From Selenomonas sp. (lineage in GTDB: Bacteria; Bacillota_C; Negativicutes; Selenomonadales; Selenomonadaceae), in the NCBI RefSeq assembly GCF_024693525.1, contig NZ_JAILKR010000088.1, positions 1-20,176 on the forward strand: a DNA stretch of 20,176 bases. Reading direction: 5' to 3'. Positions within the stretch are counted from its first letter, which is position 1. Each line of letters opens with the position of its first letter. The translations under genes were made by a program, and so were the position numbers. Positions 7,026 to 14,003 of the stretch are shown piece after piece. Under the pieces are notes generated by a model. That model made no database searches. It had not been told where the DNA came from and saw only the letters and a list, made by a program, of their open reading frames with translations.

Positions 7026-8433
7026 TCCCAAATCAAGCAAAGCCTCAGAATTCATCGATCACGAGGAAATCCTCGCCTCCCTTGAATATGCTGACCAAAA
7101 CAAAAACAACGCCGAACTCATCGATTCCATCATCGCCAAAGCCAAAGAATGCAAAGGCCTCAGCCATCGGGAAGCATCGGTACTGCTGGCCTGTGAGATT
7201 CCCGAGAAAAACGAGGAAATCTTCAAACTCGCCGAGGACATCAAAAAACAGTTCTACGGCAACCGCATCGTGCTCTTTGCCCCGCTCTACCTTTCCAACT
7301 ACTGCATCAACGGCTGTGTTTACTGCCCGTATCACGGGGTCAATAAAACCATCCCCCGCGTAAAACTCACGCAGGAACAGATTCGCAACGAAGTCATCGC
7401 CCTGCAGGATATGGGCCACAAACGCTTGGCCATCGAAGCCGGCGAAGACCCAGTCAACAATCCGATTGAGTATATCCTCGAATCCATCCATACGATTTAC
7501 TCGGTCAAGCACAAAAACGGCGCCATCCGCCGCGTCAATGTCAACATCGCCGCTACGACGGTCGAAAACTACCGCAAGCTCCACGAAGCTGGTATCGGCA
7601 CCTACATCCTGTTCCAGGAAACCTACCACAAGGATTCCTATGAACAGCTTCATCCGACGGGGCCGAAACACGACTACGCCTACCACACCGAAGCCATGGA
7701 CCGCGCCATGGAAGGCGACATCGACGATGTCGGCCTCGGCGTCCTCTTCGGTCTCGATAAATACCGCTACGAATACGCTGGCCTTTTGATGCATGCCGAA
7801 CACCTCGAAGCCAAATTCGGCGTCGGCCCGCACACGATTTCCGTCCCGCGCATCTGCCCGGCTGACGATATCGACGTCAATACCTTCAACAATGCCATTG
7901 ACGACGACACCTTTGCCAAGATTGTCGCCTGCATCCGGATTGCCGTTCCCTACACGGGCATGATTGTCTCGACGCGCGAATCGCAGAAATCCCGCGAACG
8001 TGTCCTGCATCTGGGCATCTCCCAGATTTCCGGAGGTTCCAGAACCTCCGTTGGCGGCTATACCCAGGAAGAACGCCCGGACGAAACGACACAGTTCGAT
8101 GTCTCGGATACCCGCAGTCTCGACGATGTCATGAAATGGCTCATCGATATGGACTACGTACCATCCTTCTGCACCGCCTGCTACCGGGAAGGCCGCACCG
8201 GCGACCGCTTCATGGCCCTCTGCAAGGCAAAGCAGATTCAGAACTGCTGCCTGCCCAACGCCCTGATGACCCTGAAGGAATATCTCGAAGATTACGCATC
8301 ACCGGAGACGAAAGCCGCCGGTGAGAAACTGATTGCGAAAAACATCCCCGATGTAACCAATCCCGCCGCCCGCAAAACGCTGGCCGAACGCCTGCAAAAA
8401 ATCGAACAGGGCGAACGCGACTTCCGCTTCTGA
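7018..8433 (+). CDS. hydG: [FeFe]-hydrogenase H-cluster maturase HydG (radical SAM tyrosine lyase)
   Basis: HydG cleaves tyrosine to p-cresol and dehydroglycine and yields the CO and CN ligands of the H-cluster as an Fe(CO)2(CN) synthon. The start is a GTG at 7018, chosen because AAGGAGG ends nine bases upstream; it gives 471 residues, the usual HydG length. The frame is open further upstream but only inside hydE. The radical-SAM motif CX3CX2C is at Cys96, Cys100 and Cys103. The C-terminal auxiliary cluster motif CX2CX22C is at Cys385, Cys388 and Cys411. Both clusters are therefore complete and the enzyme should be functional. It overlaps hydE by eight bases. HydF, the third maturase, is not encoded here and must lie elsewhere. 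Confidence 0.95.
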   Translation: MYNPKSSKASEFIDHEEILASLEYADQNKNNAELIDSIIAKAKECKGLSHREASVLLACEIPEKNEEIFKLAEDIKKQFYGNRIVLFAPLYLSNYCINGCVYCPYHGVNKTIPRVKLTQEQIRNEVIALQDMGHKRLAIEAGEDPVNNPIEYILESIHTIYSVKHKNGAIRRVNVNIAATTVENYRKLHEAGIGTYILFQETYHKDSYEQLHPTGPKHDYAYHTEAMDRAMEGDIDDVGLGVLFGLDKYRYEYAGLLMHAEHLEAKFGVGPHTISVPRICPADDIDVNTFNNAIDDDTFAKIVACIRIAVPYTGMIVSTRESQKSRERVLHLGISQISGGSRTSVGGYTQEERPDETTQFDVSDTRSLDDVMKWLIDMDYVPSFCTACYREGRTGDRFMALCKAKQIQNCCLPNALMTLKEYLEDYASPETKAAGEKLIAKNIPDVTNPAARKTLAERLQKIEQGERDFRF

Positions 8434-8450
8434 TTCCATCACACATAAAA

Positions 8451-8497
8451 AAGGCCCGCATAAACGAGAGGTTCCTCTCCCGTTTATGCGGGCCTTT
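8451..8497. terminator. Bidirectional intrinsic terminator between hydG and the cytochrome b gene
   Basis: A 14-bp stem, GGCCCGCATAAACG (8453-8466) with its complement at 8481-8494, is extended by an inner AGAGG/CCTCT stem. It is flanked by A-run and T-run on the two sides. It sits between convergent genes and can end both transcripts. Confidence 0.92.
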
Positions 8498-8507
8498 TAG
8501 CAAACAA

Positions 8508-9173
8508 TCAATCTTTGATTTTTTCGATTTCGTTCTGGGTCCAGAGCGGATGATGATGTGCGGCGTGTTTGGCGTTGATGGTACCATCACCGAACATGCT
8601 GCGAAATTCCGGCCAGTTGTAGATGCCGAGGGGAATATGTCCCCCGCAGACGCAAAGGAACAGGCCCAGGCCGACCACCAGATGAATGCGGTCTGCATAG
8701 TAGGCAATCTCTTTCGGTACCAGCGGCAGGGCAAAGTAGAGCACCGCACCCGTAAGGATGATGAGCAATGTACCGAAGAATACCATGATACCCATCATTT
8801 TCTGACCCGAGTTGATTTTTCCCATCGGCGGTACATCGATTTCCTGCAGGAAAATCATTTTCTGCGGATAGCCGCCACCGACTTTCATCCACTCAATATC
8901 CTGCTTCGTCCAGTGGAAGGCCTCGCGCCAGAACGCTACTACGCGTCCTGGGCAGAGCAGGAAGAACAGCGTGCAGGCAATCATGAGAATCCATGCACCC
9001 ACGATATGAACCTGCATGGAAAGATGCATTGCCGCCTCACCGAAAGGACGGAAAAACAGAATCACACCCGTGAGTCCAGCTGGCAGAAAGCCCAGGACCA
9101 GGCACCAGTGGAACAGGCGAACTGGCAGGCTATGATGAAGGATTCGTTCATTTCCTTTAAAGTTATTATCCAT
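8508..9173 (-). CDS. Membrane b-type cytochrome subunit of the [FeFe] hydrogenase (FdnI/HyaC-like)
   Basis: This 221-residue protein resembles the gamma subunit of formate dehydrogenase and other di-heme cytochromes b that pass electrons between a periplasmic dehydrogenase and the quinone pool. Four membrane helices are visible, at about 19-41, 52-75, 125-147 and 160-182. Candidate heme-ligand histidines are His22 (in FHW), His56, His164 and His179, in helices 1, 2 and 4. The C-terminus carries a His-rich patch (HAAHHH). The ATG at 9173 follows AAGGTGG. It is the last gene of a hydA-hydB-cytochrome b operon, 16 bases after hydB. The context makes it the membrane anchor and quinone link of the HydAB dimer; direction of electron flow cannot be read from sequence. 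Confidence 0.85.
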   Translation of the reverse strand: MDNNFKGNERILHHSLPVRLFHWCLVLGFLPAGLTGVILFFRPFGEAAMHLSMQVHIVGAWILMIACTLFFLLCPGRVVAFWREAFHWTKQDIEWMKVGGGYPQKMIFLQEIDVPPMGKINSGQKMMGIMVFFGTLLIILTGAVLYFALPLVPKEIAYYADRIHLVVGLGLFLCVCGGHIPLGIYNWPEFRSMFGDGTINAKHAAHHHPLWTQNEIEKIKD

Positions 9174-9189
9174 CGTAATCCCACCTTTC

Positions 9190-9495
9190 TTACAGGACGC
9201 TGCGGTCTACATAGTGCGTATGGAAGAGTTCTTCCGCCATCGGACTGAGCGGCTGGAAGTTCATCTTCTTATACATGTTGAGCAGGCTCTGATTATGATG
9301 GCTCTGGCGTTTCGCCTGTTTCTCATCATCCTGATACAAGCCTGCCGTACGCATCTTGATGTATTTCGTGCGATCGACAATGAGGTCCGTCACCGTATAG
9401 GCACCGGTCCAAAGGAATGCCGCAATGACGCCGGCAAAGCCGAGGAATTCGCGGCGGTTTATCTTCACTTCTTTTTCTTTATAGGAATATCTCAT
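9190..9495 (-). CDS. hydB: [FeFe]-hydrogenase small subunit with twin-arginine signal-anchor
   Basis: This 101-residue protein matches the small subunit of periplasmic [FeFe] hydrogenases (the Desulfovibrio HydB / Fe_hyd_SSU type). The C-terminal half carries the family signature ending in LFHTHYVDRS, which wraps around the large subunit. The N-terminus has a twin-arginine motif, NRREFLGF (Arg14, Arg15), followed by a hydrophobic segment (about 19-38). No clear AxA cleavage site is present, so it may remain as an uncleaved membrane anchor. HydA has no signal of its own, so export of the folded heterodimer by the Tat system is the inferred route. The ATG at 9495 has GGAGG six bases upstream and lies 13 bases after hydA. 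Confidence 0.85.
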   Translation of the reverse strand: MRYSYKEKEVKINRREFLGFAGVIAAFLWTGAYTVTDLIVDRTKYIKMRTAGLYQDDEKQAKRQSHHNQSLLNMYKKMNFQPLSPMAEELFHTHYVDRSVL

Positions 9496-9508
9496 AACGT
9501 ACCTCCTA

Positions 9509-10765
9509 TTACCACGGCAAGATTGCCTTGAACTTGCCGGTCCAGGACGTTCCCATCGGGTTGATTGGCTGACCGCCGCCGTTTACACAGCCGCCCGGAC
9601 AGTTCATGACTTCGATGAAATGATACGGGCTGCTCCCAGCTTCGATTTCAGCCAGCAGCGGTTCGACATTTTTCGTTCCATGAACAACCGCGATTTTCAG
9701 CGTGATTTCCTGGCCATTGTCCTTGAGCTTGAGCGGGACTTCTGCCGTCTTGACCTCTTTGAGGCCGCGAACCGGCTCATAGCGAAGCTCGCCGAGTTCC
9801 TCGCCCGTCAGGACGAAATAAGCCGTGCGCAAAGCAGCCTCCATAACGCCGCCCGTGGCACCGAAAATCGTACCTGCCCCCGTGTATTCAGCCAGCGGAT
9901 TGTCTTTCTCCTCAGCCGGCTCAACATTGCGGACATCGATGTTGAGCTTCTTCAGCAGACGTGCCAGGTCACGCGTCGTCAGCACCACATCGGTATCCTG
10001 ATAGGTTGCCGTGTGGCCCTTCTTCTTCCAGTAATCAGCAGCTGCCGTGAACTCCGGACGGGATGCCTCGAGTTTCTTCGCCGTGCAGGGATAAACACCA
10101 ACACAGAAAATCTGCTCCGGCTGTACTTTCCATACTTCCTCAGCACCGTAAATCTTGGCTACGGGGCCGGCCATTCCCTGGGGAGATTTCGCCGACGACA
10201 GATGCTGGCGCAGATTCGGATGATAGAGCTCCATATAGCGAACCCAAGCCGGGCAGCAAGAAGTGAACTGGGGCAAAGGTCCAAGTTCCCCTTCCACCGA
10301 CTGGTTGAGTACGTATTTCTGGATTTTGTGGATGAGCTCCGTTCCCTCTTCCAGAATCGTGTTGTCAGCGGCAAAGTTGACATCCATGATTTTGAAGCCT
10401 GCTTTTTTCAGGGCTCCATACATCTGCTCCGTGATGAGCTTGCCCGGTTCCATACCGAACTCCTCACCCAGTGCGACACGGACAGCCGGTGCGACCGTTG
10501 CCACCACCGTCGTGTTGCTGTCCTTCAATTTTGCGATGACCTCATCGACTACGTCGACGGTATCCTCGATTGCTCCGAATGGGCAATTCACCAGACACTG
10601 TCCGCACTGCAGACAGCGCTCATTATCAATCTGATGGGTTGCACCGTAGGCGCCAGTGATGGCGTCTGCCGGGCAGAAGGATTTACAAGTATCACAGCCC
10701 TTGCAATTCCCCTCATTGATTTTAATGATGCCGGTGAGCTCATTCGCCTGATAAGATTTTGGCAT
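9509..10765 (-). CDS. hydA: [FeFe]-hydrogenase catalytic subunit HydA
   Basis: HydA catalyses reversible H2 oxidation at the H-cluster. The start at 10765 is chosen from GGGAGGA upstream and gives 418 residues, close to the Desulfovibrio periplasmic enzyme. Two ferredoxin-type [4Fe-4S] motifs lie at Cys21/24/27/31 and Cys51/54/57/61. The H-cluster motifs follow: L1 TSCCPAW (168-174), L2 YPCTAKK (225-231) and L3 with CPGGCVNGGGQP (389-400). The predicted cluster ligands are Cys171, Cys227, Cys389 and Cys393, with Cys170 as the proton-relay cysteine. Odd points: the usual Met of the MPC motif is Tyr225, and the usual Gly of CCPGW is Ala. The gene leads an operon with hydB and a cytochrome b. 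Confidence 0.95.
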   Translation of the reverse strand: MPKSYQANELTGIIKINEGNCKGCDTCKSFCPADAITGAYGATHQIDNERCLQCGQCLVNCPFGAIEDTVDVVDEVIAKLKDSNTTVVATVAPAVRVALGEEFGMEPGKLITEQMYGALKKAGFKIMDVNFAADNTILEEGTELIHKIQKYVLNQSVEGELGPLPQFTSCCPAWVRYMELYHPNLRQHLSSAKSPQGMAGPVAKIYGAEEVWKVQPEQIFCVGVYPCTAKKLEASRPEFTAAADYWKKKGHTATYQDTDVVLTTRDLARLLKKLNIDVRNVEPAEEKDNPLAEYTGAGTIFGATGGVMEAALRTAYFVLTGEELGELRYEPVRGLKEVKTAEVPLKLKDNGQEITLKIAVVHGTKNVEPLLAEIEAGSSPYHFIEVMNCPGGCVNGGGQPINPMGTSWTGKFKAILPW

Positions 10766-10832
10766 AGCTTTCGTCCTCCCTATCCTGCAAATAATTCTCA
10801 ATTATATATATCATCTATTATCTCTACTCTAT

Positions 10833-10861
10833 ATTATAAATATATGTGATATTTGTTACAA
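10833..10861 (-). promoter_or_regulatory. Promoter of the hydA-hydB-cytochrome b operon
   Basis: On the minus strand, a -35 TTGTAA (10861-10856), a 17-base spacer and a perfect -10 TATAAT (10838-10833) are present. The start would be near 10826, about 60 bases before the hydA ATG. The -35 overlaps the last two bases of the 19-bp palindrome. Confidence 0.7.
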
Positions 10862-10878
10862 GCTCCCCTAGGGGATAT
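10860..10878 (-). promoter_or_regulatory. Palindromic operator copy 3, upstream of hydA
   Basis: The plus strand reads AAGCTCCCCTAGGGGATAT. The inner 12 bases, TCCCCTAGGGGA, are a perfect palindrome. It aligns without gaps to copies 1 and 2 and has the same orientation relative to its gene. Its centre is 31 bases from the -10, against 32 in the other two. The region between this site and the 3D-domain gene is otherwise AT-rich and empty. Confidence 0.75.
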
Positions 10879-10968
10879 TTATAAAATTTTTTATATAAAA
10901 ATGCAAAATAGTACCATATCCCATTCATAAATATCCTTTAATGTCCCCTTGCAAGCCCTTTTTCACTC

Positions 10969-11006
10969 AAAAAAATAGTCCGCCAGCTCTTTCGAGTCGA
11001 CGGACT
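10969..11006 (-). terminator. Intrinsic terminator of the 3D-domain gene
   Basis: On the minus strand AGTCCG (11006-11001) pairs with CGGACT (10982-10977) around an inner CTC-GAAA-GAG hairpin. A run of seven T residues follows after one base (10975-10969). It begins 10 bases after the stop codon of the 3D-domain protein. Confidence 0.85.
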
Positions 11007-11016
11007 GATTGGAAAT

Positions 11017-11613
11017 TCAGTCCAAAATATAGATTTCAAGATTCTGGCGGCCAAAATTTATGGCCTCGGCATGGGTTTCAAAGGCGATGTCAATGTGACT
11101 TCCGCTGAAGCCGCCGACGTCCTCGGCTATTGCCTCACCATACCCTGGAATGAAGACCCGGGTTCCCAGCGGAATCGTGTTGGGGTCAACAGCGATAACG
11201 CCATAACGCACTTTCGTTCCCGAGGCCGTATAGGCCGAAAGGCCAGGGTCCTGGGGACTGTAGGCCGTAGCCGAAACATAAACCAGCCGGCCACTGCCAC
11301 CATAAGTTTCTACCGTTGGCGGTTCATAGGCAGCGCCTCCCGACAGTGCCGAATAGGTGCCATCCCCGCATATCCCATCTACCTCAAGGCCATTGGCCTC
11401 CTGAAACTTTTTTATCGCCTCTACCGTCTGTGGGCCACAGACACCATCGGCTTCGCCGGTCAGGTACCCCTGCTCAATCAGCAGGGTCTGTACCGTTTTC
11501 ACCGCATGCCCACGGGCCCCTTCTTTTACCAGAATCGATGCCGCCATAGCCACCGAGCCCAAACATACAAGAATAAGCGTAACTACCAAGGAAAGGATTA
11601 TTTGTTTCTTCAA
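11017..11613 (-). CDS. Secreted peptidoglycan-binding and 3D-domain protein
   Basis: This 198-residue protein is predicted to be exported and to act on the cell wall. Residues 1-24 are a Sec signal peptide ending AMA. Residues about 28-90 are a peptidoglycan-binding domain (PG_binding_1 type, with QTLLIEQGYLTGEADGVCG). Residues about 108-198 are a 3D domain, named for conserved aspartates, here Asp143, Asp165 and Asp175. The 3D fold is related to the double-psi barrel of lytic transglycosylases such as MltA and resuscitation-like proteins, so glycan cleavage is plausible but unproven. The start is inferred as TTG at 11613, preceded by GAGAGGTGA; this gives a clean signal peptide. The gene stands alone between two hydrogenase operons and shows no functional tie to them. 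Confidence 0.8.
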   Translation of the reverse strand: MKKQIILSLVVTLILVCLGSVAMAASILVKEGARGHAVKTVQTLLIEQGYLTGEADGVCGPQTVEAIKKFQEANGLEVDGICGDGTYSALSGGAAYEPPTVETYGGSGRLVYVSATAYSPQDPGLSAYTASGTKVRYGVIAVDPNTIPLGTRVFIPGYGEAIAEDVGGFSGSHIDIAFETHAEAINFGRQNLEIYILD

Positions 11614-11663
11614 TAAAATCACCTCTCGAAAGCAATACCAGAAACACTTCTTCTCTATCGACA

Positions 11664-11691
11664 AGAGGTGTAGTTTTTTAACTACACCTCT
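11664..11691. repeat. Perfect 12-bp-arm palindrome in the 5' region of the 3D-domain gene
   Basis: AGAGGTGTAGTT (11664-11675) is exactly complementary to 11680-11691, with a TTTT loop on the plus strand. No T-run follows on either strand. It lies at or next to the predicted transcription start of the 3D-domain gene. It may be a 5'-end RNA hairpin or an operator; it could also serve as a weak end point for the upstream hyf operon. Confidence 0.7.
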
Positions 11692-11694
11692 CTA

Positions 11695-11724
11695 ACTTTA
11701 TCACATTTGCTATTTGGGCGTCAA
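11695..11724 (-). promoter_or_regulatory. Probable promoter of the 3D-domain gene
   Basis: On the minus strand, -35 TTGACG (11724-11719), spacer of 18, and -10 TAAAGT (11700-11695) are seen. The start would fall near 11688, at the edge of the palindrome. This gives the gene its own transcription unit downstream of the hyf operon. Confidence 0.5.
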
Positions 11725-11748
11725 ACGAACGAAGAGTCCTTCGAGCAA

Positions 11749-12474
11749 TTACAATTTTTCCGCCAGTATATCAGCCGCAGCCAATAGACCGGCAATCATA
11801 GCCGACGGACGCGGCGGGCAGCCCGGTACATAGATGTCAACCGGAACAACTTTATCAGCAGCGCCCACAATGGCATAGGATTCGCCATAGGTCGCACCGC
11901 CAGCTGCACAAGCCCCGCAGGCCATGACCAGCTTTGGTTCCGGCAGCGCCTCATAGGACATCTTCAAGGCCTGCTCCAAGTTGCGGGTTACCACCCCGGT
12001 AACCACCAGCATATCGGCATGACGGGGCGAAGCGTCAAAATGAACGCCATAGCGATGAAGATCATAGATGGGATTTGACATAGCGCCCATCTCGAAATCG
12101 CAGGCGTTGCAGGAGCCCGCATCGAGATGACGGGCATGGAGGCTGCGCCCCAGCTTCTGGCGGATGATATCCGCCGTGACTTCCTGGGCTTTTTCCAACA
12201 AATACGGCATAGCCTCCTCCGAGGAATGGGCAATCCCCGCCTCAGCTCCAGCAGCCTTGACACAGGCCTCGACGCAGCGGCCACAGAACAAACAGCGGCG
12301 ATAGTCGATGCCTGCTTTCGAAAAGGCGCCCACCGGGCAGGCCTTTGCACAGGTTTCCAGCGCCGCGTCCGGGCACTGGCCCTGGATTTTGCCACGGAAA
12401 CGCTCACTGCCGGAGAAGGTGATATCTTCCGTGGCAATCTTATCGTGAAGCAATCGTTCCAATACTTTAAACAT
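11749..12474 (-). CDS. hyfI: Fused ferredoxin and small subunit of a group 4 hydrogenase-type complex (HyfH-HyfI / EhrS-like)
   Basis: This 241-residue protein joins two electron-transfer modules. Residues 1-80 resemble HycF/HyfH ferredoxin. One cluster motif is complete (Cys61/64/67/71). The first is atypical, with only Cys34, Cys42 and Cys46 in CPDAALETCAKACP. Residues about 112-241 are the HycG/HyfI/NuoB-like small subunit with proximal [4Fe-4S] motifs GSCNACDFE (Cys122, Cys125), ACGAC (Cys186, Cys189) and PGCPP (Cys219). It would pass electrons, probably from ferredoxin, to the large subunit on the cytoplasmic side. The ATG at 12474 has GGAGAG just upstream, 11 bases after hyfG. In E. coli these modules are separate proteins; fusion is, to my memory, a trait of Ehr-type complexes. 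Confidence 0.82.
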   Translation of the reverse strand: MFKVLERLLHDKIATEDITFSGSERFRGKIQGQCPDAALETCAKACPVGAFSKAGIDYRRCLFCGRCVEACVKAAGAEAGIAHSSEEAMPYLLEKAQEVTADIIRQKLGRSLHARHLDAGSCNACDFEMGAMSNPIYDLHRYGVHFDASPRHADMLVVTGVVTRNLEQALKMSYEALPEPKLVMACGACAAGGATYGESYAIVGAADKVVPVDIYVPGCPPRPSAMIAGLLAAADILAEKL

Positions 12475-12485
12475 AGCTCTCTCCT

Positions 12486-14003
12486 TTAGCGGTCCAGGCA
12501 GGCATAGCAGAGCTCAAAGCTCTTATTGATCAGCGGAAAATCGGGGATGATATCGCCCTGTACCGCAATGGGCAGCGCCGGCCAGTTGGGATAAGAGGCA
12601 CTGCGGACGAAGATGCGATCGATACGGCCGTCACTATCCAAGGCAACATACTGGAAATTGCTGCCCCGGGCCGACTCACTGATACCCCAGTCCTCGCCGA
12701 CCGCCTTCGTGATTTCTACCCGCAGGGGTGTTTCATCCACGGCCAGCATATCCAAAAGCTGGGAAACCATTCGCTGGCTCTCCTGGAATTCTTCGATGCG
12801 CACCGCCAGTCTTGCGGCTACGTCACCGCTCTTCTGGGTGACCACCGCAAACTCCAGCCCTGGATAACAGCCGTAGTCAAAGTCCCGACGGCTGTCATGG
12901 GCAAAGCTGCTAGCACGGGCACCCACACCGACCATGGCCAAATCCACCGCCGTCTGATGGCGGACAATGCCCGTGGTGTTGATGCGGTTCTGGAAGTTTT
13001 CCTGCTCGGCAAACATCTTTGCCAGGTCAGCCATATTTTTCTCCGCTTTCGCCAGCGTCTCACGGATATCCTGCTGCAAGCTGGCACCAATATCCATCGC
13101 CACACCGCCCGGGACGATCCCCCCGCGCAGGAAGCGGTTGCCTGCCAGACGTTCCTGCAGGCGCATCATCATTTCCTTCGTGCGTCCCCCCAGGCTGATA
13201 GCCGGCGCAAAGCCCACACCAGCCGGAATGTTGCCGCAGTCACCGATATGGTTCGTGATGCGCTCGATTTCCATGAGCAACGTGCGGATAATCTGTGCCC
13301 GCTGGGGAACCGTAACCCCGGCAATCTTTTCCACCGCCTGACAGAAACTCCAAGTATTGGCGATGCTGCAGGCACCGCAAATGCGCTCAACAATTGGCAG
13401 TGCTTCCTGCGGCGTCTTGCCCTCCATGATTTTTTCGAGACCGCGATGGGTAAAGAACAATTTAGCATCAAGCTGGAGCATGGACTCACCAGCCTGGCTG
13501 AACCTAAAATGTCCCGGCTCGATGATGCCGGCATGAATCGGCCCCACTGGGACTTCATAGATGCCCTCACCATGGGCAACACTCATGCGGATTTCGCTCC
13601 CCTCACCAGCCTTGGCCCGGGGGCTTGCCGCCCTATCAGTCTGCTTGCGCAGAGGATGAAAATCCTTTGGAAAGGTCTCATGAAGCACCAAGGGACGCGG
13701 GTCTGGATGCCCCACTGGCACCAGGCCGAACATATCCTGAATCTCCCGCTCATACCAAGCGGCAGCAGGCAGGATTGGCGTCAACGACTCATAGCAGAGG
13801 TCGCCATCAGCCGGCACCGCCGCTTTTAAAACCTGCATGCGCTTTTCTTCGGGAATTTCAAATACCACATAGAGAGCATAACCTTTTCCCTGGGCAGTCT
13901 CATCGCGGCCAAACATCGCCGCCAGCGGGTGCTTGCCCCCCTCGGACAGTGCCCCGGCCTCAGCCCGAAGGTCTGCCACTTTGATTTCTTTTACATTTTC
14001 CAT
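12486..14003 (-). CDS. hyfG: Group 4 hydrogenase-type large subunit (NuoC-NuoD fusion; HyfG/HycE/EhrL-like)
   Basis: This 505-residue protein has a NuoC-like domain (about 1-120, with WYEREIQDMFGL) fused to a NuoD/HycE-like catalytic domain (about 140-505). The four cysteines that bind Ni-Fe in HycE are kept: Cys209 and Cys212 in ERICGACSIAN, and Cys499 and Cys502 at the C-terminus. However, the His that normally follows the first pair is Asn216, and the usual Asp-Pro before the last pair is Glu-Leu (ELCYACLDR). The chain stops right after that motif, so there is no C-terminal propeptide to be removed by a maturation protease. The ATG shares one base with the hyfF stop (TGATG). It may be a true [NiFe] hydrogenase or a related non-hydrogenase coupling subunit. 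Confidence 0.85.
   Translation of the reverse strand: MENVKEIKVADLRAEAGALSEGGKHPLAAMFGRDETAQGKGYALYVVFEIPEEKRMQVLKAAVPADGDLCYESLTPILPAAAWYEREIQDMFGLVPVGHPDPRPLVLHETFPKDFHPLRKQTDRAASPRAKAGEGSEIRMSVAHGEGIYEVPVGPIHAGIIEPGHFRFSQAGESMLQLDAKLFFTHRGLEKIMEGKTPQEALPIVERICGACSIANTWSFCQAVEKIAGVTVPQRAQIIRTLLMEIERITNHIGDCGNIPAGVGFAPAISLGGRTKEMMMRLQERLAGNRFLRGGIVPGGVAMDIGASLQQDIRETLAKAEKNMADLAKMFAEQENFQNRINTTGIVRHQTAVDLAMVGVGARASSFAHDSRRDFDYGCYPGLEFAVVTQKSGDVAARLAVRIEEFQESQRMVSQLLDMLAVDETPLRVEITKAVGEDWGISESARGSNFQYVALDSDGRIDRIFVRSASYPNWPALPIAVQGDIIPDFPLINKSFELCYACLDR

Noticed and set aside
7045..8010. Long minus-strand open frame opposite hydG
   Set aside because: It is antisense to the catalytic core of HydG and arises from the third-position codon bias of that gene.
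10944..10960. A degenerate fourth operator around TCCCCTTGCAAGCCC near 10944-10958
   Set aside because: It has C-tracts and an AAGC but no matching G-tract arm, so the palindrome is not present.
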